DNA of 35,546 nucleotides from Hyphomicrobiales bacterium. GTDB taxonomy: Bacteria; Pseudomonadota; Alphaproteobacteria; Rhizobiales; Xanthobacteraceae. Under the pieces are notes generated by a model. It did no database searches, had not been told where the DNA came from, and saw only the letters and a program-made list of their open reading frames with translations. The stretch spans positions 1 to 35,546 of the forward strand of contig JAGXAC010000016.1 in NCBI GenBank assembly GCA_019075925.1. Direction: 5' to 3'. The translations under genes and the position numbers were made by a program. Positions 1-8,569 of the stretch are shown here, one piece after another. The first letter of the stretch is position 1, and each line of letters starts with the position of its first letter.

Positions 1-698
1 AACGCCCACTCCGCTGTCGGGCCTTCGGCGAACAGATCGACCGGCGTGTCCGCGGGTGCGGCAACCTCCACGACGACGCGCGCATGGCCACCTTCGGTTA
101 CGCGATGCACGGCGCGGATGGCGAGATCGCCGCCCGCGCCAAGAGGCACCCGCCGCGGCACGCGTGCCTCGGCCGCGGCGAGCGCGCCGTCCTCGGCGCC
201 GGCTTTGCCGGACAGCGCAAGATCGAGACTGGCCTGCACGGGGACACACAGGTTCCCGCACACCGCATAGTCAAGCGTGACGCGCAGTGCCGATGGTCTG
301 GCCGGATCCTGCGGCGCGATCCGTAGCGGCAACACGAAGTCGCCGACATAGCCGATCGAATGGCCGCCGGCGCCGTCGCTGAAGCGTTCCGGCGCCGGCC
401 ATAGTGCGGTAACCGATTTGACGTTTTCGGAGCCGGCGAAATTCAAAGTGGGTGGCACGCCCGAATCGCCGGGATAGCGCCAATACGTCTTCCAACCGGG
501 AGCGAGGCGGATTTCGACGCCGCCACGCAACCATGTCGCACCGGCAGATTGAACGGCGCCGCCGGCAATAAGTCGCGCCGCGGCATGCTGCTCGGTGTCC
601 CAGGCGGACGCGTCTTGCGCGCGCGCAACCGGCGCACCGACGGCGCAGAAAATCGCAGCAGCTACAATTACTAGTCGTCGGATAGGGACGTCGATCAT
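1..698 (-). CDS. DsbD N-terminal-domain-like periplasmic protein (C-terminus cut off by the window)
   Basis: The reading frame opens at an ATG at 698 on the minus strand and is still open at base 1, so only the first 232 residues are visible. An N-terminal signal peptide is seen (hydrophobic VIVAAAIFCAVGAPVARA, then AQDAS). Next comes a beta-rich domain with WKTYWRYPGDSGVPP and a cysteine pair in CGNLCVP, which resembles the DsbD alpha domain that carries reducing equivalents in the periplasm. No membrane DsbD core is visible, so this may be a stand-alone periplasmic domain protein rather than a full reductase. It is divergent from yqgE, with a 149-base gap that should hold both promoters. 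The domain assignment is fairly firm; the redox role is inferred from the family. Confidence 0.75.
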   Translation of the reverse strand, partial: MIDVPIRRLVIVAAAIFCAVGAPVARAQDASAWDTEQHAAARLIAGGAVQSAGATWLRGGVEIRLAPGWKTYWRYPGDSGVPPTLNFAGSENVKSVTALWPAPERFSDGAGGHSIGYVGDFVLPLRIAPQDPARPSALRVTLDYAVCGNLCVPVQASLDLALSGKAGAEDGALAAAEARVPRRVPLGAGGDLAIRAVHRVTEGGHARVVVEVAAPADTPVDLFAEGPTAEWA

Positions 699-847
699 GC
701 CGCCGCTGTTTAAGGGTAACCGGCCCACACGCGCCATTGAAATCATCGTGACTTTAATTACACGACCTCGATGCGGCGATTGGAGGCGGCGACAGTGAGC
801 CGCGGCCATTCGTTTGCAAAAACGGGTCGATCGGCTAACCTTTGATC

Positions 848-1471
848 ATGAAATTGCCGCGCGTGACGCCGGAAAAAGGCAAAGGTCGGGGCAGGGGCTA
901 TCTCGACGGCCAGATGCTCATTGCCATGCCGGCAATGCTGGACGACCGCTTTTCGCGTTCGCTCATTTATATTTGCGCGCACTCTTCCGAAGGCGCGATG
1001 GGAATCGTCGTCAATCACCCGGCGCCAAACGTCAATTTTTCCGATCTGCTGGTGAAGCTCGACGTCATCCCGGCTGCGGACGCGATCCGGCTGCCGACCC
1101 GCGCTGACGTCGTGAAAGTCATGCGCGGCGGTCCGGTGGAAACCGAGCGCGGGTTCGTCCTGCATTCGGCCGACTTCTTCATCGAGAATTCGACCCTGCC
1201 GATCGATGACGGCATTTGTCTCACCGCCACGCTCGAAATTCTCAAAGCGATTGCGCGCGGCGACGGTCCTGCCAGCGCGATTCTGGCGCTCGGTTACGCC
1301 GGCTGGGCGCCGGGCCAACTGGAGAACGAGATCCAGGGCAATGGCTGGCTGCATTGTGCACCTGATTCCGAGCTGATTTTCGGTCCCGATATCGGCGGCA
1401 AATACCAGCGCGCATTAAAAAAGATCGGCATCGATCTCGGCATGCTGTCAAGCGAGGCCGGACACGCCTAG
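848..1471 (+). CDS. yqgE: YqgE/AlgH family protein (DUF179)
   Basis: The 207-residue product matches the compact YqgE/AlgH fold. It has the early [19 protein letters not shown] segment, [19 protein letters not shown], the [14 protein letters not shown] turn, and [14 protein letters not shown] near the C-terminus. The length is normal for the family. The molecular function is not established; AlgH was first linked to alginate regulation in Pseudomonas, but that role is not general. A TTG lies 6 bases upstream in frame, and ATG at 848 is preferred. The gene ends 8 bases from the stop of the convergent phosphodiesterase gene, with no clear terminator between them. Confidence 0.93.
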   Translation: MKLPRVTPEKGKGRGRGYLDGQMLIAMPAMLDDRFSRSLIYICAHSSEGAMGIVVNHPAPNVNFSDLLVKLDVIPAADAIRLPTRADVVKVMRGGPVETERGFVLHSADFFIENSTLPIDDGICLTATLEILKAIARGDGPASAILALGYAGWAPGQLENEIQGNGWLHCAPDSELIFGPDIGGKYQRALKKIGIDLGMLSSEAGHA

Positions 1472-1478
1472 GCGCCGG

Positions 1479-4358
1479 TCAGCGCGCCATTTCGACTTTG
1501 CCGTGCGGCTGGAGCAAGGCGCGGGCGCGCTCGGGCGTCATCGGTTCGCCGAACACGAAGCCTTGTGCGTATTCGCAGCCAAGCTGGTAAAGCTCCACCG
1601 CATCGGAGTCGGTCTCGGCGCCCTCGGCGACCACATCCATTCCGAGGTCGTGCGCCAATGCGATGATCGAGCGCAAAATCACCGGCCGGGTGCCTTTTGC
1701 CGTCGTATGCACGAACGATTGGTCGATCTTGATCGTATCGAACGGAAAGCGCTGTAAATAAGCGAGCGACGAATAACCGGTGCCGAAATCGTCGAGCGCC
1801 AATCCGGCGCCCAATTCGCGAATCCGATGCAGCATCTGGGCGGCGTGCTCGGGATTTTCCATCACGATGGACTCAGTCAGTTCAAGCTTGAGCGAACCGC
1901 GCGCGAGCGGCGAACGCGCCAGCACGGTACGCAAGTCCTGGATCAAATCGTGTCGCAGCAATTGCCGCGAAGAAACGTTGACGCTGGCAAACAGGGTTTC
2001 CCGCGGCCGCAGCGTACGTTGCCAGGCACTGAGCTGCCGCGCCGTGCGCTCAAGCACGAACAGGCCGAGTTCCACGATCAGACCGCTTTCCTCGGCGATG
2101 GCGATGAATTCGTTCGGCGCTACCCGGCCGAGCTTCGGGTGGTTCCAGCGCGCCAGCGCCTCAAAGCCGGCGATCGCGCGGTCGTCGAGCCGCACAATCG
2201 GCTGATAAAGGATGGTGATCTCTTCGCGTTCAAGCGCCCGGCGCAAATCGGATTCAATCGACAGACGGTCCGACTTGCGCGCCCGCATCGCGAGCTTGAA
2301 GACGTCGATGCGGTCGCCGCCATTGCGTTTGGCGTGGTACATCGCCAGTTCCGCGTCCTTGAGCCGCTCCTCCGCGCGCTGCGGCTCGGAATCGCCGAGC
2401 GCCATGCCGATCGAGCCGGTCAGGAAAATTTCGCGATCGTTGAAGGTGATCGGTGCGCGCAGCGTGCGGCGGATGGTTTCGGCAAGCGCGGTGATGCGGG
2501 CAGAGTCGCGCTCCGACAACAGGATCAGCCCGAACTGATCGCCCGACAAGCGAGCGAGCGTATCATGCGGCTTGATCAGGCGCCCCAGCCGGCGTGCCAG
2601 CGTCAGCAGAATCGAATCGGCCAGCGCCATACCCACGGAATCGTTGACCTGCTTGAAGCGGTCGATGTCGATCACTATGACCGTCGGACGGATGGTGGAA
2701 TCGGCGTTGCCAAGCCCGAGCACGGCTTCGAGCCGATCGAGGAACAATTCGCGATTGGGCAGGCCAGTCAGGTTGTCGTGCACCGCATCGTGCAACAACC
2801 GTTCTTCGGCGGTCTTGAACTCGGTGACGTCGCTCAGCGTGCCGACCAGACGAATGACCTCGCCGTCGGAGCCGACCACCGGCCGCGCGCGCAAAGCGAA
2901 CCAGAGATAGTGGCCGTCGGCGGTGCGCATGCGAAAATCCTGCGCCACGCGGCCACGTCGTTGCTCGACGACACCATCGAGCGTAGCGCGGAAACGGTCG
3001 TGGTCGAGCGGATGCAGCACTTCGAGCCAAGCCGCAGCGGCTCCGTCGAGCGCGCCGTGCTTTAAGCCCAGCATCGCTTCGGTTTCCGGGCTGGTGAATA
3101 CGCGGTCGGCGGAGACGTCCCAGTCCCAGATCATGTCGCCGGCGCCGGTGAGCGCCAGCGCACGACGTTCGACGTCGGACACGATGCCCTGCGCCATGCT
3201 GCCGGCGAACGCGTGCTGCATCACCGTGAAGCCGATCAGCATGACAATCAGCACGAGTCCGCCCAGAAGAGCCGGTGCGACGATGTCATTGGTGAGAAAG
3301 CCAAGCACGGTGAGAGCGGCGCCGCATACCCACACAAACAGAAGGAACCAGGTCGGAATGAGCATGACAGCGCGGTCGAAGCCGTGCGTCGAGAGATAGC
3401 TCACGAGCGCCAGCCCAAGCACGGCCACGAGGAATAGCGATATGCGGGCGATACCCGAGGCGACAGGCGGCGAATACAGCGCAACCGCGACCAGAGCGCC
3501 GAGAAACGCCAACCAGCCGACGGTAATGTGGGCATAACGCACATGCCAACGATTCAGATTAAGATAAGCAAACAGAAAAACCAGCAGCGTCGCCGCCAAG
3601 ATCGCTTCGCCCGATGCGCGCCATATCCGCTCGACGCCAGACGACACCTCGAACACCTTGCTCCAGAATCCGAAATCGATGCCGATGTAGATCAGCACCG
3701 CCCAGCCGAGCGCGGCGGCAGCCGGGAACATGACGCTGCCTTTGACCACGAACAGAATCGTGAGGAACAGAGCGAGCAATCCGGCGATGCCGATAACGAT
3801 GCCTTGATAAAGCGTCAGCGAGTTCACCTTGTCCTTGAACGCATCGGGCTCCCATAAATAAAGCTGCGGCAGGTTTGGCGCGCGCAGTTCGGCGACGAAT
3901 GTGATCACGGTGCCGGGATCGAGGGTGACGCGGAATACGTCAGCTGTGACATTATCGACGCGCTCGGGCGGGTCGCCGGATGACGGGGTGATGTTGACGA
4001 TGCGGGACAGTCCGAGATCGGGCCATATCAGCCCGGAACCGACCATCCGGTAATGCGGTGCGACGATAAGCCGGTCGATTTGCTCATCGCCGTTGTTGGC
4101 GAGCGCAAACACCGCCCAGTTGTTGCCGGCTTCGCGTGCGCGCACCTCGATGCGCCGCACGATACCGTCCGTGCCGGGCGCGGTCGAAACCTGCACGCGG
4201 TCGCCGTCGGTGTGCTGGAACTCGACCGCGTTGGTAAGGTCGATCGCCGCCGCGTCAAGGCGGATATTGACCGCTTCTACCGCCGAGGCGGCGGAAATAC
4301 CAAACCATGCCGCGAATGCGAAGGCCGCGAGCGCCGTGGCGGCGCGAAGACATGCCAA
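1479..4358 (-). CDS. Membrane-bound PAS-GGDEF-EAL protein, probable c-di-GMP phosphodiesterase
   Basis: With the TTG start at 4358 the product has 959 residues. Its order is signal peptide (about 1-27), periplasmic sensory region (28-180), about seven membrane helices (185-385), a PAS domain (about 400-515), GGDEF (about 525-690) and EAL (about 705-950). The layout recalls 7TMR-DISM receptors. The GGDEF signature reads SGDQF, so cyclase activity is unlikely. The EAL domain keeps its catalytic residues: FEALARW, NVSSRQL, ELTES, DDFGTGYSSL, IKIDQSF, EGAET and YAQGF. Net activity is therefore predicted to be hydrolysis of c-di-GMP, with the degenerate GGDEF perhaps binding GTP. An ATG at 4598 would add 80 residues before the signal peptide, which is unlikely because a GGAGG sits 7 bases before the TTG. 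Confidence 0.9.
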   Translation of the reverse strand: MACLRAATALAAFAFAAWFGISAASAVEAVNIRLDAAAIDLTNAVEFQHTDGDRVQVSTAPGTDGIVRRIEVRAREAGNNWAVFALANNGDEQIDRLIVAPHYRMVGSGLIWPDLGLSRIVNITPSSGDPPERVDNVTADVFRVTLDPGTVITFVAELRAPNLPQLYLWEPDAFKDKVNSLTLYQGIVIGIAGLLALFLTILFVVKGSVMFPAAAALGWAVLIYIGIDFGFWSKVFEVSSGVERIWRASGEAILAATLLVFLFAYLNLNRWHVRYAHITVGWLAFLGALVAVALYSPPVASGIARISLFLVAVLGLALVSYLSTHGFDRAVMLIPTWFLLFVWVCGAALTVLGFLTNDIVAPALLGGLVLIVMLIGFTVMQHAFAGSMAQGIVSDVERRALALTGAGDMIWDWDVSADRVFTSPETEAMLGLKHGALDGAAAAWLEVLHPLDHDRFRATLDGVVEQRRGRVAQDFRMRTADGHYLWFALRARPVVGSDGEVIRLVGTLSDVTEFKTAEERLLHDAVHDNLTGLPNRELFLDRLEAVLGLGNADSTIRPTVIVIDIDRFKQVNDSVGMALADSILLTLARRLGRLIKPHDTLARLSGDQFGLILLSERDSARITALAETIRRTLRAPITFNDREIFLTGSIGMALGDSEPQRAEERLKDAELAMYHAKRNGGDRIDVFKLAMRARKSDRLSIESDLRRALEREEITILYQPIVRLDDRAIAGFEALARWNHPKLGRVAPNEFIAIAEESGLIVELGLFVLERTARQLSAWQRTLRPRETLFASVNVSSRQLLRHDLIQDLRTVLARSPLARGSLKLELTESIVMENPEHAAQMLHRIRELGAGLALDDFGTGYSSLAYLQRFPFDTIKIDQSFVHTTAKGTRPVILRSIIALAHDLGMDVVAEGAETDSDAVELYQLGCEYAQGFVFGEPMTPERARALLQPHGKVEMAR

Positions 4359-4365
4359 GGAACGC

Positions 4366-4370
4366 CCTCC
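4366..4370 (-). promoter_or_regulatory. Ribosome binding site GGAGG that decides a TTG start
   Basis: On the minus strand GGAGG lies 7 bases before a TTG codon at 4358. That TTG is followed directly by a typical signal peptide, so it is a better start for the phosphodiesterase than the far upstream ATG at 4598. Confidence 0.7.
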
Positions 4371-4655
4371 GATTTTAACGGCAACCCGCGCAGAAATTTT
4401 CCGGAACTCGCCGTCCCGCAATCTAGCCGACTTTGCCGCGAATTCGCAGCCGGCGGCAGCCGGAGCCAAACTTATAGCGCCGGCCGATGAGTAGCTGCTG
4501 AAGGGCACGAGCGCAAGAATTTTCCCGTGATTTTTCAAAGGGTCAGGTGAGGGCGGCGCGTCACGGATGGAACGAGCATTCGACGCGGTCGCAGGCATCC
4601 TTGCCGTGTGACATCCGCCGTCCCCGCGGCTAATTTAGCGACGTAGGAGAGTGCA

Positions 4656-4850
4656 ATGGCTGCGATCGACCCGGACGATCTGCCAAAGAAGAAAATCACG
4701 CACGAGTTGGGACAGGACCTGGCACTTCTGTCGGTAGGCGAGCTTGCCGAGCGGATCGGGCTCCTGAGGCAGGAGATTGCCCGCTTGGAGGCGGAAATGG
4801 CGCGCAAGAGGGCCTCCCAAACGGCCGCGGCCACGTTTTTCAAAAAATAG
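4656..4850 (+). CDS. DUF1192 family small protein
   Basis: A 64-residue protein with a conserved central motif (SVGELAERIGLLRQEIARL) that should form a short coiled coil, followed by a basic tail. This fits DUF1192, a small family usual in Hyphomicrobiales and often found beside rcdA, as here. The function is unknown. An AGGAG lies a few bases before the ATG. No membrane segment or enzyme motif is visible. The helix, rich in Leu, Glu and Arg, suggests a protein-protein contact role (inference). The gene is divergent from the phosphodiesterase and is followed by a CtrA-like box and a probable small RNA. Confidence 0.85.
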   Translation: MAAIDPDDLPKKKITHELGQDLALLSVGELAERIGLLRQEIARLEAEMARKRASQTAAATFFKK

Positions 4851-4893
4851 GCGCATCGGCCCGCGAAAAGATTTGGCAACCTTCCCGAATTTA

Positions 4894-4908
4894 TTAACCA
4901 TTAGTTAA
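4894..4908 (+). promoter_or_regulatory. CtrA-type binding site (TTAA-N7-TTAA)
   Basis: The sequence TTAACCATTAGTTAA matches the full CtrA consensus of two TTAA half-sites separated by seven bases. It lies about 30 bases before the expected start of the small RNA described below and 237 bases before rcdA. A CtrA box that overlaps the -35 position usually activates. The match is seen directly; binding is inferred. Confidence 0.65.
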
Positions 4909-4934
4909 GCTTTCTCGTTCATTACGGTTATCGT

Positions 4935-5024
4935 CCATCTTCTGGACATCGAGTGGCTCCTGTCCACTCTGTTTGACGCCTCCCTGTTATCACCTTGAGC
5001 CGCCGGCAACGGCGGCTCTTTTTT
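4935..5024 (+). ncRNA. Candidate CtrA-controlled small RNA with a C-rich loop
   Basis: The stretch lies between the CtrA-like box and a strong intrinsic terminator and contains no credible reading frame. A hairpin at 4951-4969 has arms GAGTGG and CCACTC around a CTCCTGT loop. A linker with GCCTCCCTG follows, then the terminator hairpin. Loops and linkers carrying CUCC or CCUCC can pair with Shine-Dalgarno sequences and are typical of several alphaproteobacterial trans-acting small RNAs. The 5' end is set about 28 bases after the CtrA box and is only approximate. It could instead be an attenuated leader of rcdA, with the terminator cutting most transcripts short. Confidence 0.5.
4997..5024 (+). 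terminator. Rho-independent terminator upstream of rcdA
   Basis: A perfect 8-bp stem (GAGCCGCC and GGCGGCTC) encloses the loop GGCAAC and is followed at once by six T residues. It ends transcription arriving from the CtrA-box side 120 bases before rcdA, so it is best read as the end of a short RNA. Confidence 0.85.
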
Positions 5025-5144
5025 GTGCTTTTAGCGGCGTCGTGCTGCGCTTTCGCGTGGCAACTATGTTGAAAATTGACGCGGGCGGCCTGCTGGACTC
5101 ACACCCTCGATCGCGCGATGCTGCGGTTTGTGTGAGGCGTAGCA

Positions 5145-5669
5145 ATGTCCGAGAAGCGTGCGAGTGAAGCCGGCGCGGTATCGTTTAGCGAGCGGCTGGC
5201 CAGTTCCCAGGTTTTTGCGACGCTGTTCCGTGATGGAATGGCGCTTGTCGAGGAGACCGCAAGTTATCTCGACGGCGCGGGCCGGACTGAATCCAAAAAG
5301 CTCGAGCGCAGCGCTGCGCTGGTCTATGCCACCGAAAGCATGCGCCTGACCACGCGTTTGATGCAGCTTGCCTCGTGGCTGTTGTTGCATCGCGCGGTGA
5401 AGGAGGGCGAGATGACGCTCGCCCAAGCGCACAAGGAAAAGAGCAAAGTGCGGCTTGCCGCCTGCGACCCGGGCGACCCGAAATCGATCGCGCTGCTGCC
5501 GGAGAAGCTTCAAGAACTGATCGCGCGCTCGACCAAGCTGCAGGCCGAGGTGCGCCGGCTCGATGCGACCATGCACGCGCCGCCGCCGGTCCAGATTCCG
5601 ACCGGCAATCCGGTTGAACGCCAGTTGGGTCTACTGAAAGCTGCCTTCGAGCAGCCGAACCGCCTCTGA
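5145..5669 (+). CDS. rcdA: RcdA, adaptor for regulated CtrA degradation (DUF1465)
   Basis: The 174-residue helical protein has the DUF1465 pattern: FRDGMALVEETASYLDGAGR, then YATESMRLTTRLMQLASWLLL, then a short linker and a C-terminal helix. In Caulobacter RcdA is an adaptor that, with CpdR and PopA, delivers CtrA to the ClpXP protease at the start of S phase. The C-terminal part after about residue 145 looks disordered, as in known RcdA proteins. A GTGAGG precedes the ATG. A CtrA box and a candidate small RNA lie directly upstream, so CtrA may feed back on its own degradation pathway (inference). It is convergent with rpmE. Confidence 0.88.
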   Translation: MSEKRASEAGAVSFSERLASSQVFATLFRDGMALVEETASYLDGAGRTESKKLERSAALVYATESMRLTTRLMQLASWLLLHRAVKEGEMTLAQAHKEKSKVRLAACDPGDPKSIALLPEKLQELIARSTKLQAEVRRLDATMHAPPPVQIPTGNPVERQLGLLKAAFEQPNRL

Positions 5670-5703
5670 TCGGGCGGCAACCGGCGCGACAGTTTGCGTC
5701 CGG

Positions 5704-5928
5704 CTATTTCTTGAGGAAGCCCTCGAATTTCTTCTGAAAGCGCGAAACTCGTCCGCCACGGTCGACCAGATGCTGTTGGCCGCCGGTCCAGGCCGGATGC
5801 GACTTCGGATCGACGTCAAGATGCAGCGTGTCGCCCGATTTGCCCCAGGTCGAGCGGGTGGTGAACTCGGTGCCGTCGGTCATAATGATCTTGACCAGAT
5901 GGTAATCGGGATGCGTGTCGGGTTTCAT
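5704..5928 (-). CDS. rpmE: 50S ribosomal protein L31
   Basis: The 74-residue product opens [10 protein letters not shown] and contains FTTRSTWG and [10 protein letters not shown], all characteristic of bacterial L31. The cysteines that bind zinc in some L31 proteins are absent, so this is the zinc-independent form. L31 sits on the large subunit near the bridge to the small subunit. A good promoter lies 44-72 bases upstream, giving a short leader of about 37 bases. The gene is transcribed toward rcdA, from which it is separated by 34 bases. Confidence 0.96.
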   Translation of the reverse strand: MKPDTHPDYHLVKIIMTDGTEFTTRSTWGKSGDTLHLDVDPKSHPAWTGGQQHLVDRGGRVSRFQKKFEGFLKK

Positions 5929-5971
5929 GGCGGAGCTTTATGCCGTCGCTATTTGTTGCGAGATGGGCGGC

Positions 5972-6000
5972 TCTATAGCGCGCCGCCGCGTGTGCGGCAA
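5972..6000 (-). promoter_or_regulatory. Sigma-70-type promoter of rpmE
   Basis: On the minus strand TTGCCG and TATAGA are separated by exactly 17 bases. The predicted start near 5965 gives a leader of about 37 bases to the rpmE ATG. A GC-rich inverted repeat (GGCGGC and GCCGCC) flanks the -10 box. Confidence 0.6.
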
Positions 6001-6090
6001 GCGCTTCAATTGATCCGCTGTGGGGCCACAAGGCTTTAGCTTTCCCTGTCATATCCTATTGATGCAACCCCTTCGCCGGGACCAGATCGG

Positions 6091-7446
6091 ATGGAAAAGC
6101 AAGAATTGCGGGCAGCCGGATCACTCGCCGCCGTCTTCTCGGTCAGGCTTCTCGGTCTGTTCATGATCTACCCGGTGTTCGCCGCTTATGCCGGCGGGCT
6201 GTCGCACGCCAATTCCTACCTGATCGGCGAGGCGCTCGGCATCTATGGGCTTACCCAAGGGTTATTGCAGATTCCCTTCGGTCTATTGTCGGACAAGGTC
6301 GGCCGTAAGGTGATGATCGTTATTGGCCTGATCCTGTTCGCAACGGGCAGCGCAATCGCCGCGGTCTCGACCTCGATCGGCGGCGTCATTCTTGGGCGGG
6401 CGCTGCAAGGTTCGGGGGCGGTCGGTTCGGTGATCCTTGCGCTCGTTGCCGATCTCACTTCCGAGGAAAACCGGACCAAGGCGATGGCCATGGTCGGCAT
6501 CACCATCGGCGCTTCCTTCATGATCGCGCTCGGGATCGGTCCAATCGTGGCGAATTTCATCGGCGTGCGCGGCATATTCTGGCTGATGGTCGGCCTCGCA
6601 CTCATCGGTATCGTCATAACTCAATGGGTCGTGCCGAACCCGCCCCGCCTGCGCGTGCATCGCGATGCCGAAACAGTGCCGGGGCTGATTGGTGCGGCGC
6701 TTCGCAACGGCCAGTTGCTGCGGCTCGACCTCGGCATTTTCGTGCTGCACGCCATGTTGACTGCCAGTTTTCTGGTTGTGCCGGGCCTATTGCGCGCCAC
6801 GCTGGATATCCCGGCCCGCGGTCAATGGGTGGTCTATTTGCCGCTATTGGTCGTCTCCGTCATTGTGATGCTGCCCGCCATCATCGTGGCCGAGAAATAT
6901 CGGCGCATGAAAGGCGTGTTCGTCGCCTCTGTCGCCGTGCTCGTGTTCAGCCAGGTGACGCTCTATTTCGGGTCCGGAAATTTGTTTGTTCTCCTCGCCG
7001 CACTGACGGTTTTCTTTTCGGCGTTCAACGTGATGGAAGCGAGCCTGCCATCGCTTATCACCAAGGTCGCGCCGCCCGACGCCAAGGGCACGGCGATGGG
7101 GCTTTATTCGAGCCTGCAATTCCTCGGCGTTTTCGCCGGCGGGGTGGTTGGCGGGTTGGCGAATCAGCACGCAGGAAGTGCCGGTGTTTTTGCCCTGACG
7201 GCTATTGCCGCGCTGGTTTGGCTCGTGGCAGCAGCCACGATGGCGCAACCAAGTTATCTGACGACGCGGCTTCTTCCGCTCGCCGACGAGAGGACCAAGG
7301 ATTGCGAGAGTCTTGCCGCTAGGCTGCGCCAAGTGCCGGGCGTTGCCGAGGCGGTTGTCGTTCCTGGCGAGCGGCTCGCCTATCTGAAGGTCGACTCGGC
7401 GGTATACGACGCGGCGCTGGCGCAATCGCTGGCCGGCGCATCCTAG
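6091..7446 (+). CDS. MFS transporter, YajR-like
   Basis: The 451-residue protein has about 12 membrane helices typical of the major facilitator superfamily. The helix 2-3 loop signature is GLLSDKVGRK, and helix 4 contains GRALQGSGAVGSVILAL. After the last helix a soluble tail of about 60 residues includes RLRQVPGVAEAVVVPGERLA. It resembles the small ferredoxin-fold YAM domain of E. coli YajR, a proton-driven transporter with no agreed substrate. The substrate cannot be read from sequence. Transcription is monocistronic in appearance. Its TAG stop overlaps the stop of the convergent cyclase gene in a CTAG at 7443-7446. Confidence 0.88.
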   Translation: MEKQELRAAGSLAAVFSVRLLGLFMIYPVFAAYAGGLSHANSYLIGEALGIYGLTQGLLQIPFGLLSDKVGRKVMIVIGLILFATGSAIAAVSTSIGGVILGRALQGSGAVGSVILALVADLTSEENRTKAMAMVGITIGASFMIALGIGPIVANFIGVRGIFWLMVGLALIGIVITQWVVPNPPRLRVHRDAETVPGLIGAALRNGQLLRLDLGIFVLHAMLTASFLVVPGLLRATLDIPARGQWVVYLPLLVVSVIVMLPAIIVAEKYRRMKGVFVASVAVLVFSQVTLYFGSGNLFVLLAALTVFFSAFNVMEASLPSLITKVAPPDAKGTAMGLYSSLQFLGVFAGGVVGGLANQHAGSAGVFALTAIAALVWLVAAATMAQPSYLTTRLLPLADERTKDCESLAARLRQVPGVAEAVVVPGERLAYLKVDSAVYDAALAQSLAGAS

Positions 7447-8543
7447 CCGTCCGCCGGTCGCTCGTGGCGCGGTTCGAACCGGCAGACCCGGTTGCGGCCC
7501 GAATGCTTGGCTTGATAGAGCGCGACATCCGCTTGTTTTAGCAACGCCTCGACGCCGGCTGTGCCATCGTCGCTGGCACTCGCGCCGATGCTGACGGTCA
7601 CCGAGAGGATTATTTCGCCGGCCTTGACTGCGGCTTCCTCGACGAACCGGCGGAGCCGTTCGCCAACGGTGGCGGCGTTGTCGAGGGTCGCCTCGGGAAG
7701 CATCAGCGCAAATTCTTCACCGCCCAGGCGTCCGACGATATCGGACGCACGCCGATGGCATTGCAGCATTTGAGCCACGCTTTTGATGACCGTGTCGCCG
7801 ACATCGTGCCCGTATCTGTCGTTGACCGACTTGAAGTGATCGATGTCGACCATCAACAGCGCCAACGGTCGTCTGTAGCGCTGGAACCGCGACCATTCGA
7901 TTTCGGCGAGCGTCAGGAAATGCCGTCGGTTGTACACTCCGGTCAGGCCATCGACGCAAGCCAATTGCTCGAACGCGTCGGCTTGCCGGGCAAGTTCGCT
8001 GACGTTGCCGTAGGTCAAAAGCCGGCCGCCGTCGGGCAATGCCTTGCAGCGGAATTGGATGGCCGCCCCGTTCGGAAATCGTATCTGTAATGGTCGTTCT
8101 TCGCCGGCGCGGATCAAATCCATCTGCCGGGCGACATAATCGCCCAGCCGATCGTGGGAGATTGCGTAGGTTCTGCTGCCGCGGCTGTGATACATGAGCC
8201 GCACGAACGTCAACCCGTCGGTGATCATGTCGTCGGGTACCCGCCAAAAATGGCGGAAGGCGCGGTTGATGAACGTCACTCGGCGCTGTGCATCGAGGAC
8301 GACAATGCCGACGTTCAGATCGTCGACGATCGCACGCAGTATGGAAAGCTGAGCGGTCAAGTCCGCAATCCGCGCACCCGCGTGCGCTGACGCGTCGGCA
8401 ACGCGATCGTCCAACGGGAATCGGATTGCACCAAGCTGCATGACCCGCCTGTGCGTGCGCCCCGATTCGTAAACGCGGGGCGGCGGGAAATCAGGCAAGG
8501 TGACGTCGCGATTCCTGGCATGAGCCGCACCAAACGGTTTCAT
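7443..8543 (-). CDS. PAS-GGDEF diguanylate cyclase
   Basis: From the ATG at 8543 the protein has 366 residues. A PAS-type sensor (about 60-175, with DLNVGIVVLDAQRRVTFINR) precedes a GGDEF domain (about 190-355). The active-site motif GGEEF (274-278) is intact, and an RASD inhibitory site lies five residues before it. It should therefore make c-di-GMP from two GTP under product feedback. No membrane helix is seen, so it is cytosolic. An ATG at 8441 is an alternative start; neither has a strong ribosome site. It follows the GNAT gene by 26 bases and appears to be the last gene of a unit that begins with the MotA-like gene. Confidence 0.88.
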   Translation of the reverse strand: MKPFGAAHARNRDVTLPDFPPPRVYESGRTHRRVMQLGAIRFPLDDRVADASAHAGARIADLTAQLSILRAIVDDLNVGIVVLDAQRRVTFINRAFRHFWRVPDDMITDGLTFVRLMYHSRGSRTYAISHDRLGDYVARQMDLIRAGEERPLQIRFPNGAAIQFRCKALPDGGRLLTYGNVSELARQADAFEQLACVDGLTGVYNRRHFLTLAEIEWSRFQRYRRPLALLMVDIDHFKSVNDRYGHDVGDTVIKSVAQMLQCHRRASDIVGRLGGEEFALMLPEATLDNAATVGERLRRFVEEAAVKAGEIILSVTVSIGASASDDGTAGVEALLKQADVALYQAKHSGRNRVCRFEPRHERPADG

Positions 8544-8569
8544 CGATCGAAAAATTTCTAATGAAGATG

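Noticed and set aside
1827-3065. Long open frame of 412 codons on the plus strand opposite the phosphodiesterase
   Set aside because: It is the antisense shadow of a GC-rich gene with clear domains, and its translation has no recognisable motif.
4359-4598. 80-codon N-terminal extension of the phosphodiesterase from the ATG at 4598
   Set aside because: It would put 80 low-complexity residues before a clear signal peptide, and a GGAGG stands in front of the TTG at 4358.
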